Source of the DNA: Euryarchaeota archaeon UBA462
Lineage (GTDB): Archaea > Thermoplasmatota > Poseidoniia > Poseidoniales > Thalassarchaeaceae
Direction: 5' to 3'
NCBI GenBank assembly: GCA_002506755.1
Contig: DAYD01000008.1
Coordinates: 29,601 to 93,600, forward strand
DNA: 64,000 bases
Position numbers and translations under genes: made by a program. The notes beneath the pieces were generated by a model, which was not told the origin of the DNA, made no database searches, and saw only the letters and a list, made by a program, of their open reading frames with translations. Positions within the stretch are counted from its first letter, which is position 1. The number at the start of each line of letters is the position of its first letter. Shown one piece after another: positions 50,452 to 59,675 of this stretch.

Positions 50452-51698
50452 AGGGATAAGTCAATCTTTGCAAGAGTGTCATCAATATCCTGTTGACTGA
50501 TGACCATTGGCGGCTTGATTTTGATTACATTGTGCATGGGGCCGTCGGTGCTGAGGAGGACCCCGAGATCCCGCATATTGTCGACAAAGTCGGACGCCTC
50601 CTGAATGGCAGGATCGAGGGTTTCTCTGTTTTTGACCAACTCTATCCCTAAGAAAAGCCCCCTGCCCCTTACATCTCCAATAATGTCATGAGTCTTCATC
50701 AATTCATCCAGTCCATTCTTGAATTGCGATCCATGTTTGAGGGCTTTGGATAGTAACTCCTCCTCTTCTAAGACATCCATCACTGCCATACCTATGGCGC
50801 AAGAAACCGGATTCCCCCCGAAGGTGCTAAAGAATTCCATACCACGGAAAGAGCTCGCTATCTCTGCAGTAGTGAATACCGCCGCCATTGGGTGTCCGTT
50901 GCCTATGGGCTTGCCCATCACCACGATGTCCGGAACGACTCCCGTCTCTTCGAACGCCCACATGTGTGTGCCTACTCTTCCGAAACCAACCTGGACTTCG
51001 TCGGCAATAAGTAGGCCCCCCTTCCTCTTGGTCATATCTTGCAGACCCTGAAGATAACCGGTGGGCAGAGGTATCTGGCCAGCGCAGGATAGCATAGTCT
51101 CCACCAACACACCAGCAACATTGCCTCCGCGATCGAATGTCATCTCGGCCTCCAAAAGGAAGTCATTGCCTGCCCTGCGGTAAGAGTCTGGAATCGGCAA
51201 AACCCGAACCCACGGCTCTGGGTGTCCCTTTCCCCCCGGGCCCCTGAACTTGTAGGGGCTGAGTTCGATCAGCATACCTGTGTGACCATGATATGCTCCT
51301 TCAATCACGGCGATGTCATGATTTCCTGTGTAAGCCCTTGCCAATCTGATTGCCAATTCGTTAGCCTCACTCCCCGAGTTCAATAGAAAGCCCACGGAAA
51401 GATCGGCTGGAAGGGTATCTGCTAACCTGGATATGTAGTCTGTTAGTCCTTCAAACAAATATCGGCTATTCGTGTTCAAAATAGCCATCTGCCTCTGTCC
51501 AGCATTAACTACTACCGGATTGCAATGGCCGACGTGAGATACGTTGTTTACTAGATCTAGGTACTTGGACCCGTCTGAGGAATATAGGTACTGCATCTCC
51601 CCCTTAACGATATGCAGCGGTGACCCATGTGCGATCGACATCGCCTTGCTAATATGGCGATTTCTTGCTTCAATCAGTTTACTGATATCACTCATCAT
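50448..51698 (-). CDS. Class III (subgroup II) PLP aminotransferase
   Basis: 416 residues from ATG 51698; a TTG at 51710 and a second ATG at 51695 are alternatives. Fold-type I omega/acetylornithine-type aminotransferase: VGFLLNSGSEANELAIRLAR (phosphate-binding loop), VIEGAYHGHTG, LLIADEVQVGFGRVG (PLP-pyridine aspartate) and VVMGKPIGNGHPMAAV with the Schiff-base lysine. FFSTFGGNPVSCAIG then follows. By feel it is nearest to AGXT2-like and ethanolamine-phosphate phospholyase-like members. The start overlaps the end of a 71-aa gene (ATG inside its last codons), so the two are coupled. A DDAH-type gene lies just across the divergent promoter, hinting at arginine-derived substrates. Confidence 0.88.
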   Translation of the reverse strand: MMSDISKLIEARNRHISKAMSIAHGSPLHIVKGEMQYLYSSDGSKYLDLVNNVSHVGHCNPVVVNAGQRQMAILNTNSRYLFEGLTDYISRLADTLPADLSVGFLLNSGSEANELAIRLARAYTGNHDIAVIEGAYHGHTGMLIELSPYKFRGPGGKGHPEPWVRVLPIPDSYRRAGNDFLLEAEMTFDRGGNVAGVLVETMLSCAGQIPLPTGYLQGLQDMTKRKGGLLIADEVQVGFGRVGTHMWAFEETGVVPDIVVMGKPIGNGHPMAAVFTTAEIASSFRGMEFFSTFGGNPVSCAIGMAVMDVLEEEELLSKALKHGSQFKNGLDELMKTHDIIGDVRGRGLFLGIELVKNRETLDPAIQEASDFVDNMRDLGVLLSTDGPMHNVIKIKPPMVISQQDIDDTLAKIDLSL

Positions 51699-51903
51699 CG
51701 AATGCCTCAATCTCGACAGTATTACGAATCTTGTCGATTAGGTAGTTTTTGGTGGTGGAGGGGGGGACTGGGCTGATCTCCAAACCCTGCTCGTCGAAGT
51801 AGTCCTCCAGGCCCTCCACGATTGCTTTATCAGATCGGCCGTTCATAATTGATAGGGAAGGACTGCCGCTTTTCGGAAATGGAATTACGCTTCTCCTAAT
51901 CAT
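51688..51903 (-). CDS. Small protein coupled to the aminotransferase, 71 aa
   Basis: The frame is open from 52089, but only the part from ATG 51903 avoids the divergent DDAH gene. Its 71 residues start MIRRSVIPFPKSG and include an acidic helix (SDKAIVEGLEDYFDEQGLEI). The protein ends VEIEAFDDE, and its last codons contain the aminotransferase ATG (11-bp overlap from 51698). No family recognised. A short sequence with a strand-helix-strand look could be a small accessory or metal-independent binding domain. Support comes from the coupling, the clean spacing to the divergent gene, and protein-like composition. Confidence 0.55.
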   Translation of the reverse strand: MIRRSVIPFPKSGSPSLSIMNGRSDKAIVEGLEDYFDEQGLEISPVPPSTTKNYLIDKIRNTVEIEAFDDE

Positions 51904-51930
51904 TATCAACAGAGGTGCGAAGGGCGATGA

Positions 51931-52722
51931 GTGCCCGGTACGTTTGACAGGACCAGGGGCCGCGCCCTTACTAGAGCAGTGTCTCCTGATTTCTCCAGTG
52001 CGGTTTCGAATTTCTTCAATACGAGGCCTCCAAATTACGAGGCAGCCAAAGGGTCTCAAGAGGCTTATTTCGCTGCATTGAGGGCACATGGTACCGAGGT
52101 CATCACGCTGCCCGCTATCCCTGGATATCCTGATTGCAGCTTCACTGAGGATACCGCAGTAATCATCGATGACAAAGCTGTAATCCCAAATCTAGGGCAT
52201 CCGAGCAGAGACGGAGAGCAAGATTCGATTGCTGACTTTCTGTCTGAAGACTTCGAGATAGTTAGGATGCCAAAGGGTGCCACCCTTGACGGTGGAGATG
52301 TTGTTTTCTATGATGACAGATTCCTTGTTGGAATATCCACTAGGACAAACCAAAGGGGGGCAGTTTTTCTTGCTGATCAGGCCAATAAATCTGGTTTCGA
52401 TGTCCAACTCTTCGATGTACCGAAGAATACTCTGCACCTTACCACAGTTTGCTCTAGTCCACGCCCTGGGACAATTATAGCCTCTGTGGGTTATCTGAAA
52501 GAGTCGGACCTCTCATTCGCTGAAGAGGTTGTCTGGATACCCGAGGATGAGGGTTACGCTTCCAACACCATAGCATATCGAGATCGGATAATAATTCCAG
52601 AAGGATACAAGAAGGCTAGGCGACTGATGTTGGATTCGGGTTTTTCAGTGACTACAGTCGAAATGTCGGAATTCAGAGAAGTGGATGCAAGTCTGACTTG
52701 CCTCTCTGTCTTTATAGGATGA
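51931..52722 (+). CDS. DDAH-type dimethylarginine dimethylaminohydrolase
   Basis: 263 residues from GTG 51931; no ATG is in frame before homology begins. The pentein fold active site is complete by eye. CSFTEDTAVIID supplies the Glu/Asp (near residue 70), KNTLHLTTVCS the histidine (near residue 171) and DASLTCLSVFIG the nucleophilic cysteine four to eight residues from the C-terminus. LPAIPGYPDCSF and GGDVVFYDDRFLVGISTRTN match the family. DDAH converts methylated arginine to citrulline and an amine; relatives are arginine deiminases. It is divergent from a small protein and an aminotransferase, 27 bp apart. It may salvage methylarginine from degraded protein. Confidence 0.88.
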   Translation: MPGTFDRTRGRALTRAVSPDFSSAVSNFFNTRPPNYEAAKGSQEAYFAALRAHGTEVITLPAIPGYPDCSFTEDTAVIIDDKAVIPNLGHPSRDGEQDSIADFLSEDFEIVRMPKGATLDGGDVVFYDDRFLVGISTRTNQRGAVFLADQANKSGFDVQLFDVPKNTLHLTTVCSSPRPGTIIASVGYLKESDLSFAEEVVWIPEDEGYASNTIAYRDRIIIPEGYKKARRLMLDSGFSVTTVEMSEFREVDASLTCLSVFIG

Positions 52723-52746
52723 CTTTGTATGTGATTGTTAGTTGGG

Positions 52747-53439
52747 ATGACCATGCATAGTGTAGCAAAAATCACTCTGGGATTGGGCGGGGTCGCCCTA
52801 GTTATAGGAATAGTTCTTCTTGTTATAGGAGGAAATAGTGCAGGAGATATAGAAGAATTTACTGTCGAAGATGACTCAGTATGGTCCGGTGGAACCGGAA
52901 GTTACACCCATGAAATTGACGATGATTCGCTATTCATATTCGTGAGTGCTTTCGATGAAATTAGGTGTGATGAGTTCACACTGGATATTGTAAGAAGTGA
53001 TGGTCAGGTTTCTAATGTTGCATACTTTCCAGATATGTGCACAGCCGATGGAAAAGTCCCAGAAGGATATGCAGATGACCCCTTTGGTTGGTATCATTTG
53101 GGTTCGATTCGGAACTTGGAAACAGGAGTTTCTTACGATCTCACCACAAGTGATGACTTCTCTGCTGTATCCGAGGATCTGATTATGGAATTGATTGGGG
53201 GTATATTTGGAGCAATATTGGGTTTTGGAGGAGGGGCAAGTTGCGCTTGCTGCGGGGTTTTCCTTCTTTTCATAGGACTGGTCCTCGCCCTAACAATGAG
53301 TGAAGAAAAGCCGACGTCTTTCCAAATAGACCAAGATGGAAGGATAATCCTAGAGAACCAGCCTGGAGCAGAAATTACTTCTTCTGGAGATGACCCAGTT
53401 GAGTCTGCTGATGAATGGTACAAGCAGACAGAAAAGTAG
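52747..53439 (+). CDS. Two-TM membrane protein with extracytoplasmic beta domain
   Basis: 230 residues from ATG 52747 (a TTG upstream and ATG 52753 are alternatives). TM1 is at about 8-28 (ITLGLGGVALVIGIVLLVIGG). A beta-rich outside domain with a Cys pair (EIRCDEFTLDI and PDMCTADGK) follows. The second hydrophobic stretch contains GGGASCACCGVFLLF, and an acidic cytoplasmic tail ends ADEWYKQTEK. It has the same plan as the protein at 22150-22893. Family unknown. It lies 24 bp after the DDAH gene and 68 bp before a large secreted-protein gene. Confidence 0.65.
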   Translation: MTMHSVAKITLGLGGVALVIGIVLLVIGGNSAGDIEEFTVEDDSVWSGGTGSYTHEIDDDSLFIFVSAFDEIRCDEFTLDIVRSDGQVSNVAYFPDMCTADGKVPEGYADDPFGWYHLGSIRNLETGVSYDLTTSDDFSAVSEDLIMELIGGIFGAILGFGGGASCACCGVFLLFIGLVLALTMSEEKPTSFQIDQDGRIILENQPGAEITSSGDDPVESADEWYKQTEK

Positions 53440-53507
53440 AGCTCACTGTAGTTCTTCTGATACCCTTCACCGAATCCATTAACAATGACTCTACGAGTCA
53501 TTACTCA

Positions 53508-56500
53508 ATGGGCCAGCGGCACGCTAAGATTCCGTCACCTGTGAGGTTGAATAAAACCACGCTTACCTTGGTGTTTTTCTTATTAATACAGATGTGGGCT
53601 CCAAGCGTTGTTTCGGAAGGAGATGATCTAGACAGCATGGAGATCTGCAGCAATCCAATTGCGGGTCTGGGTGGTGACTGCGATGGCAGGTCAAACGCTG
53701 ATGACGGAACCAGTGGAATAACCGAATGGGTTGACGGGATTTACAACTTCAACATGACAAGTCCTACGGAAATAGAGTTCGAAGCATCTTGGGCAATCAG
53801 AGAATGGGATAAGAGCGGCATGGGGCTGTTTTCATCAATGGATAATGCACTATTAGCTGACAACATAGGAGTCGATGACGGTCTTCCTGCAGATGTTCTG
53901 AGGGCTGCTTTCGACAACAATACTGATCCATCAGATCCGAGCTCGCCGACCGTTCAGGAAACCCTACTTTCGGAAATTGACGGAAGTATTAGTCAGCTAC
54001 TTTCATCATGGGGTGGCGCTTCGACACCCGAGACGAATTGGTCTGATTCAATACAACTTCCGAACTCCTCTGGATCTGGTGACTTAGAAACTGTGGAATG
54101 CGCGACGGATGTGGCAGACAACAGCGATGGAAATGCCTTCGAGCCCCCGATCTGCATTACAACTAACGTTGTTATCTCCATGAATGTGAGAGATACTTAC
54201 GGCTTGCAAGGCGTAAGTGCTTCAAGTCTTGAGTCTGCATTGGAAGGGATGCTCATAATGGGCTCTGAGGTGACTACAAAGTTTGATGTCAGCGTCAGTC
54301 CGGGACACAGGGGGACCTATGCAATACAACCACCACCCTATGCAACAGTGGTTCAGGCAGGAGGGACATCGGGAGAGAAAGTTTACCACGAAGATGGGAA
54401 TTATTACTCCGGACTTTGGAGCATAGACTGGAGAAACCCTAGCACTTCGTCAAGCCAAGCTATCAACGGGGACCTAGATATGACAATGGGGTTCAGGCAA
54501 AGTGCAACAACCGGGGTCGTTAGCATACCCCAAGGAGATAAGAGCATCGACCTAAGTGTAGTAGTCGATCTGTCAGATGAGAGCAACACATTTGTTGAGG
54601 TTGTGGCAGGGATATACCAAATTCAATCAAGTTCCCTGGAATTATGGAATGTGCCCCCCTTGATGCCAGCCGACAAAGCTAGTATTCCCGTCATAACCTC
54701 GGACGGAATTAGGATGGCCTATCACTCAGGCCTATTGGAACTTAGTGACCTATCCGACAACATACCACTCTCCGGGATAGGTGATGCAATAGGAAATTCC
54801 AATGGTATTGAGGTGCAGATGGGTGCGTTTCAGTGGACTCATGTCTCTCAACCCCCATTAAATCCTGGAGGTTTGAATTATACACATGGATTCGGTTGTC
54901 TCAGAGGGGGCTTTTACTGCCTAGAGGGGACTGTTGCCATGGACGACACGTTTCCGGTTTACATGAAGTCCGTCAGCAATACCTTTCCTCTTAGTTTAGC
55001 TGACCTGCTAGGAGGTAATTTAGGCGATGATGCGAATTTCCTTGACGATGTTGAGGGCGACGATCTCAACAAGCTCCTAAATTCTGGAGTGGAGTTCTCA
55101 ACAATTCTAAGCGATTCTGCTATGGATTCCTTCATCGGGAATATGCTACCGAGTGGATTGGATGCTGATCTGACTATGGAAATAGTGCTTCCCTCTTGGG
55201 TTTCAACTAAAGATGGTGGGGACAGGATAGAGGTATCATACAGAGCTTCTGGCAATCACATTGGAGAAATCAGCCTGACTGGATCTGAATCATTCTTCTG
55301 GAATCATGCAATTTGTTCCGAAACCGTTGGTCCCCTCTGTACAGATAATAGCCCCGATAGGCTATGCAAGTCGACGATCAAGAGTTGTCTATATTTTGAT
55401 GTTGGACTCGACATATCAAAATTTGATACTGCAAGCTTGCTGCTCAACAAAGGAGTGGTCGTGGAATTTGAATTAACCATAAATCTCACGGTCCATAGAA
55501 TAGCAGTACCCGAATCGTTGTTTGGAAATATTAACTCGGACTCAACTAACATAGCTCTTGATGTCCTACCTTCGGATTTAATTAGACTGATTATGGACAT
55601 AGGTAGTAGATCTGAAGAACCCCTTGACTGGGATTTCTCCTTATGTGATGGAGAATTGCCCTATTGCGACCAAACGGTCATAATTTCAAATGACAATAAG
55701 ACCGGTTTGCCCGGTTTTGCAACGCGCTTTTCCAATGACGTCAAGTCCTACATAGAAGATGAGTCTAGATCGCTATCTTCAGACTCCAGCAACATTTTCG
55801 GTGATCTAGATATGTCGGCATTCAGTGTTGAGCTAGATATCCCATACGAAGAATTGGTTGATGATGATGAAACCATCGATGATGAAAGGGGCCTCGTCAT
55901 GAGGCTGGTTGTGCCGAGGGTAAGGATCACAACAGGGCTCGCCAATACTTGGGCGGATTTGATTTCAATGGCGGGTGGCAGTGATGAAGAGCTTCAGGTT
56001 GGAGTCTACACCGAAGCCCCTGGGAACGCTCTGATTTCTCCCTTCCTATCCCCAATGGCATCAGCTATGGAGGCTTTTACCAGTGCTCTGGCAAACAGTG
56101 TTCTTGGCCCCGAAGGAGTAAGGCCTGCCTCGAATATGAGCATTGGGGTTGGTACCTCCTCACTTTCGAGTGTGGGCGCTGATGAGCTGGGAATAGACTT
56201 AGGGGGAACGGTCAAGTTGACTTTGCCACTAGGAATTCAATTGGAAAACCTAGGGTCATCGGAAGGGGAGATTAGCTCAGTAATCTTAGATAAGTCCCAG
56301 AGACAGGTGATTACTTACGAAATAGAGGCTGGAATGGAAGATGATACTCTAGAGTTCTCAGTACTGCTTACGCCAACATGGGTACTTCAACAGATAGTAT
56401 ATTACCTACTGGTACTAGTCTTGTTCTTCGTTTGGAGAGTGCGTAGAAGAGGGAGGAAGAGAAAGAAAAGGAGGAGGGCACAGGCACTTGCAGCCTTAGA

Positions 56501-56606
56501 GGAAGAGGTGGTTACTCAGGTGGGTTATGTGGCTCCGATGCCGACTGTAGAAGTGGTACAGGTAGCAGACAATGGAATCGTAATCAAGAAGAGGCTGCTT
56601 ACCTAA
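53508..56606 (+). CDS. Large exported protein with C-terminal membrane anchor
   Basis: 1032 residues from ATG 53508; the frame extends to 53415 but the signal peptide follows this ATG (LNKTTLTLVFFLLIQMWAPSVVSEG). The mature part is acidic, Ser/Asn-rich and beta-strand-like, with scattered cysteine pairs and many N-glycosylation sequons. No known catalytic domain is apparent. A TM helix near residue 975 (IVYYLLVLVLFFVWRV) is followed by a strongly basic stop-transfer run (RRRGRKRKKRRRAQA) and a 40-residue cytoplasmic tail. It is 13 bp upstream of the M28 peptidase gene, so the two are likely one transcript. Surface structural role inferred. Confidence 0.75.
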   Translation: MGQRHAKIPSPVRLNKTTLTLVFFLLIQMWAPSVVSEGDDLDSMEICSNPIAGLGGDCDGRSNADDGTSGITEWVDGIYNFNMTSPTEIEFEASWAIREWDKSGMGLFSSMDNALLADNIGVDDGLPADVLRAAFDNNTDPSDPSSPTVQETLLSEIDGSISQLLSSWGGASTPETNWSDSIQLPNSSGSGDLETVECATDVADNSDGNAFEPPICITTNVVISMNVRDTYGLQGVSASSLESALEGMLIMGSEVTTKFDVSVSPGHRGTYAIQPPPYATVVQAGGTSGEKVYHEDGNYYSGLWSIDWRNPSTSSSQAINGDLDMTMGFRQSATTGVVSIPQGDKSIDLSVVVDLSDESNTFVEVVAGIYQIQSSSLELWNVPPLMPADKASIPVITSDGIRMAYHSGLLELSDLSDNIPLSGIGDAIGNSNGIEVQMGAFQWTHVSQPPLNPGGLNYTHGFGCLRGGFYCLEGTVAMDDTFPVYMKSVSNTFPLSLADLLGGNLGDDANFLDDVEGDDLNKLLNSGVEFSTILSDSAMDSFIGNMLPSGLDADLTMEIVLPSWVSTKDGGDRIEVSYRASGNHIGEISLTGSESFFWNHAICSETVGPLCTDNSPDRLCKSTIKSCLYFDVGLDISKFDTASLLLNKGVVVEFELTINLTVHRIAVPESLFGNINSDSTNIALDVLPSDLIRLIMDIGSRSEEPLDWDFSLCDGELPYCDQTVIISNDNKTGLPGFATRFSNDVKSYIEDESRSLSSDSSNIFGDLDMSAFSVELDIPYEELVDDDETIDDERGLVMRLVVPRVRITTGLANTWADLISMAGGSDEELQVGVYTEAPGNALISPFLSPMASAMEAFTSALANSVLGPEGVRPASNMSIGVGTSSLSSVGADELGIDLGGTVKLTLPLGIQLENLGSSEGEISSVILDKSQRQVITYEIEAGMEDDTLEFSVLLTPTWVLQQIVYYLLVLVLFFVWRVRRRGRKRKKRRRAQALAALEEEVVTQVGYVAPMPTVEVVQVADNGIVIKKRLLT

Positions 56607-56619
56607 TAGTGGGGTTAGC

Positions 56620-58317
56620 ATGAGGATACTCCTAGTTATTCTGCTAATAATCTCCGCTTCGATGAGCGGTTGTGTAAGAGAAGGTTCTGAGAGCGCAAAC
56701 TCCGAGGATCTGGTAGTCAACCCAGATAGCCTAATCTCAGGTATCTTTCAGGATGTCTCTCTCATAGCAGAGAAAGACATGGCGGTATTTGTACCCTATC
56801 TAATTAAAGATCCTGTTTCAGGCTACGTGCAGAACTCTACCGTTGTAGACATCCAAGGAGGTAGTTCTGTCTCTCTGGAGGTGCTCTCCCCTCCTAGGAA
56901 CGAAGTCCTAGTACTGCTTGTTGGAGAATGGGGAAGAGTAAACTGGCCTGTACGGGATGTCGATGAGTCGTGGGAGTCATGGTTCTGGAGAGATGGTAGC
57001 TCAGGACAGGGCCAAGGAGTGGAGAGGGTCTTTGGGAACACTTCACTGGACTCTCTGAAGAGCAGTTCGGAAACGGGGGGCCAGGTTTCTGTGAAGATTC
57101 TCTCAGCCAAGAGGGAAATTACAGTTGGTATCGATGATGGAGGCCAACACTCGGGTGGGATAGTTCACGGGAGGGTTGTCTATGAGAGGTTGTTTGAACT
57201 ATCTGACCCCACCGATACACTAGACCCGGTGGATGGCAAGGCCGGATACTACGATCGTTGGGCGGGTCAAGGGAATCCAGCCTACGAGGATGCTGCACTG
57301 TACATTATTGGAGAGCTCGAGAGTTTTGGGCTGGAGGTTATTGCCCATAGATATGAGTACACCGACATAATGGGTGCTCAGAATCCCGAGGCATACAACA
57401 TATGCGCATACAAGTGGGGTTCAGAATACACCAACGAGTGGCTGGTCTTCGGAGCACACTTCGACGTGGCTCCGCCCGCAAATGCGATCCTGTTGGATCC
57501 ACACATAGTTGGTTTCAGAACTTATGGAACGAGGGCTGGGGCATATGACAATTCTGCCGGCACATCCATGGTGATGGAAACTGCTAGGGTACTAGCAGAC
57601 TTTGAAACCAGAAGAACGATGGTTTTCTGCCTTTGGTCTGGAGAGGAAGGAGGTAAAAGAGGGTCAGACTACTGGACAGATTACCATGTAAAGGAAGACA
57701 ACCCCCAAGTCACGATTACAAATTACATCAACCTAGACATGGCAGGAGTAAATTGGCCGGGTGGCGGGGGGGCACCTCATGGAGACCCAGACCCACAGAT
57801 AGACGAAGACGGGTACCCAAAGGATAGCGAGGTTTGGCCATTGAGAGTCTACATTGGGCCCGGTCCGAACCATGAATTACTAGACCAGCCAGAAATGGTA
57901 GGTCTATCGAACTGGATCGGATCTGACGGTCTAGGGCTAGAACAGCAAATTGGTACCCTTGTGGGTACAAATTACTCTGCCGAAACGTGGAAGACTGAAG
58001 TCTGGCTTGATATGGATAGGCCGGAAGTGATAGTGTATGAGGACACTACCGCTCGCAGCGATCATGCGAGCTTTCAAGATAATCTTGGAACTGTGACGAT
58101 CGGTTTCGGGGGCTTGGTTGATGGATACTGGTGCTATCATCAGACATGCGACACTCTGGAAGAGATGGAACAGTGGATGGATACCACGGGAAAGAGCTAC
58201 GGAGAGGAAAATACCGGGGTGGCTAATGTGGTGGATAGCTTGGATATGATAACGTGGTGGGCCCTTATGACATTCTTCCACTGCGATGAAAGGCCGGTAT
58301 TGAATGCATTAAATTGA
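56620..58317 (+). CDS. M28-family metallopeptidase, lipoprotein
   Basis: 565 residues. Lipobox LIISASMSGC at residues about 9-18 predicts lipid anchoring outside the cell. An N-terminal beta-rich domain (about 40-200) precedes the M28 zinc-peptidase domain. Ligands and catalytic residues are visible: GAHFDVAPP (His, near 280), GAYDNSAGTSMVMETA (bridging Asp, near 310), CLWSGEEGG (catalytic Glu and ligand Glu, near 344), NLDMAG (Asp, near 373) and SDHASFQD (His, near 482). M28 enzymes are aminopeptidases or carboxypeptidases. The last 9 bp overlap the convergent M50 gene. Fits a protein-degrading heterotroph. Confidence 0.92.
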   Translation: MRILLVILLIISASMSGCVREGSESANSEDLVVNPDSLISGIFQDVSLIAEKDMAVFVPYLIKDPVSGYVQNSTVVDIQGGSSVSLEVLSPPRNEVLVLLVGEWGRVNWPVRDVDESWESWFWRDGSSGQGQGVERVFGNTSLDSLKSSSETGGQVSVKILSAKREITVGIDDGGQHSGGIVHGRVVYERLFELSDPTDTLDPVDGKAGYYDRWAGQGNPAYEDAALYIIGELESFGLEVIAHRYEYTDIMGAQNPEAYNICAYKWGSEYTNEWLVFGAHFDVAPPANAILLDPHIVGFRTYGTRAGAYDNSAGTSMVMETARVLADFETRRTMVFCLWSGEEGGKRGSDYWTDYHVKEDNPQVTITNYINLDMAGVNWPGGGGAPHGDPDPQIDEDGYPKDSEVWPLRVYIGPGPNHELLDQPEMVGLSNWIGSDGLGLEQQIGTLVGTNYSAETWKTEVWLDMDRPEVIVYEDTTARSDHASFQDNLGTVTIGFGGLVDGYWCYHQTCDTLEEMEQWMDTTGKSYGEENTGVANVVDSLDMITWWALMTFFHCDERPVLNALN

Positions 58318-59127
58318 CGTTGATGTCCAAGTAACGTAAACCATAGCCACAGCAACACTTAGGCATGTATAGAAAATTGGTTCGGACCAAGTCTTAATTT
58401 TTCTTCCATCTAATGGACCGAATGGTAGCATGTTGAATGCACATAGGAAGGAGTTGCCCCAGAGCCAGTATCCTATAACAACGTCAATTGGGGAAAATAG
58501 CCCGCCCAGTATGAGCCACGCGAAGAATCCTGCTGTCCAGAGGAGCATATTGGTCACCGGGCCTGCCACTGCTATCTTTCCGAATTGATCCCTGGTGGCA
58601 TTGCCTGCTACCATCACTGCGCCGGGTGCCATGAAAACGACACCTAGGATTGCTGCTAGAATCAGCCCAAACCTAAGTCCTCCTCGGTCGGCTCTGAACT
58701 CAGCCCAGCATCCGTAATATCTGGCCACGAATTTATGTGCAAACTCATGCAGAATGAATGCTGGAGCTAGAGAAATTAGAGAGTAGATACAAAAAATGGG
58801 AAAATTTGCAGAGATTCCAATCAGTCCTCCGTCAAACATCAGGGCTAGTGCTATTGTGAAGGCCCCGGTTGCCAGTCCGAGGTCTCGTATCTCGGTGGAA
58901 GAAAAATGCCATATCGATCCTTTGTGCATGGATATTGAGTGCATATTACTATCGCCACCGAAGATATTTGTGACTAAACTGCCATTCTCACTTACCTGCA
59001 TTACCTGAACTCTCTGTTGACGCCATTTACCGTCATCTCTCGCTGAAGACTGGTAGTTGGATTTCTTCCTTGCCTCAAAGGGGTCCTCGTCAATCCACCA
59101 TGCGCGTGGGTCTCTCTGGCCTTTCAT
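58309..59127 (-). CDS. M50-family membrane metalloprotease (site-2 protease type)
   Basis: 272 residues. A cytosolic N-terminal 85 residues precede several TM helices. The zinc motif HEFAHKF lies within LAPAFILHEFAHKFVARYYG near residue 150. The second motif NMLPFGPLDGRKIKTWSEPI, with the metal-binding Asp, is near residue 240. These are the two hallmarks of S2P proteases, which cleave membrane-spanning segments. No PDZ or CBS domain. The length is that of the short archaeal type. Substrate unknown; the anchored winged-helix protein at 48133 is one conceivable target but about 10 kb away. Confidence 0.92.
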   Translation of the reverse strand: MKGQRDPRAWWIDEDPFEARKKSNYQSSARDDGKWRQQRVQVMQVSENGSLVTNIFGGDSNMHSISMHKGSIWHFSSTEIRDLGLATGAFTIALALMFDGGLIGISANFPIFCIYSLISLAPAFILHEFAHKFVARYYGCWAEFRADRGGLRFGLILAAILGVVFMAPGAVMVAGNATRDQFGKIAVAGPVTNMLLWTAGFFAWLILGGLFSPIDVVIGYWLWGNSFLCAFNMLPFGPLDGRKIKTWSEPIFYTCLSVAVAMVYVTWTSTSI

Positions 59128-59168
59128 TGATTCTTGTCCCCTGTAATATGCTTTGAATCCTATTCATT

Positions 59169-59672
59169 TTAATCTTCCAGCAATCCCTCTATCTCTGAAA
59201 TTAGATCGTCCCAGGTCATGGGATCTTCTGAGTCGCCCCCCCTCAAAATCTCCTTCATCTCTGTTATCTCTGATTCATTAGGAGGGTCATTTGCCCACCT
59301 GTTCTGATTGGCGACCTCGCCAATGAGTGATCTTTTCCTATAGTTAGTGCCTCGGTAAGGTTCGACCCGGGGCCGGTCATTGCTACTAGGATCGTGCTGA
59401 TGATCTCGAATCAAATCTGAGTAATGCTGCATCCACTTTCCATGGTCTTCATGGTCTACAAAGGAAGGGGGGTCAGCTAGCATGGCTAGGAGCTCTCTAG
59501 CCAACCTCTCAGCCTTTCTTACGGCTTTGCCGCTTGATAGCCTCTGCCTAGCACTAGTGTGGCTAGAGATACATGACTTACACCGGCTCGAACCCGGTAT
59601 GTCTGGGGCATCGCACAAAAGACAACAAATGGAGAATCCCATCTGTTCCATTGCTCTTCTAGGAAGGGACAT
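59169..59672 (-). CDS. Hypothetical protein with N-terminal zinc finger-like Cys pairs
   Basis: 167 residues (ATG 59672; ATGs at codons 8 and 11 also possible). Near the N-terminus CCLLCDAPDIPGSSRCKSC has C-x2-C...C-x2-C spacing for a small zinc ribbon. The middle is helical and basic (SGKAVRKAERLARELLAML). The rest is hydrophilic with acidic patches, ending in a Trp-containing helix (TWDDLISEIEGLLED). No family recognised. It starts 3 bp after the stop of the Asp-box lipoprotein gene on the same strand, so it is probably co-transcribed with it. Confidence 0.65.
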   Translation of the reverse strand: MSLPRRAMEQMGFSICCLLCDAPDIPGSSRCKSCISSHTSARQRLSSGKAVRKAERLARELLAMLADPPSFVDHEDHGKWMQHYSDLIRDHQHDPSSNDRPRVEPYRGTNYRKRSLIGEVANQNRWANDPPNESEITEMKEILRGGDSEDPMTWDDLISEIEGLLED

Positions 59673-59675
59673 CGC

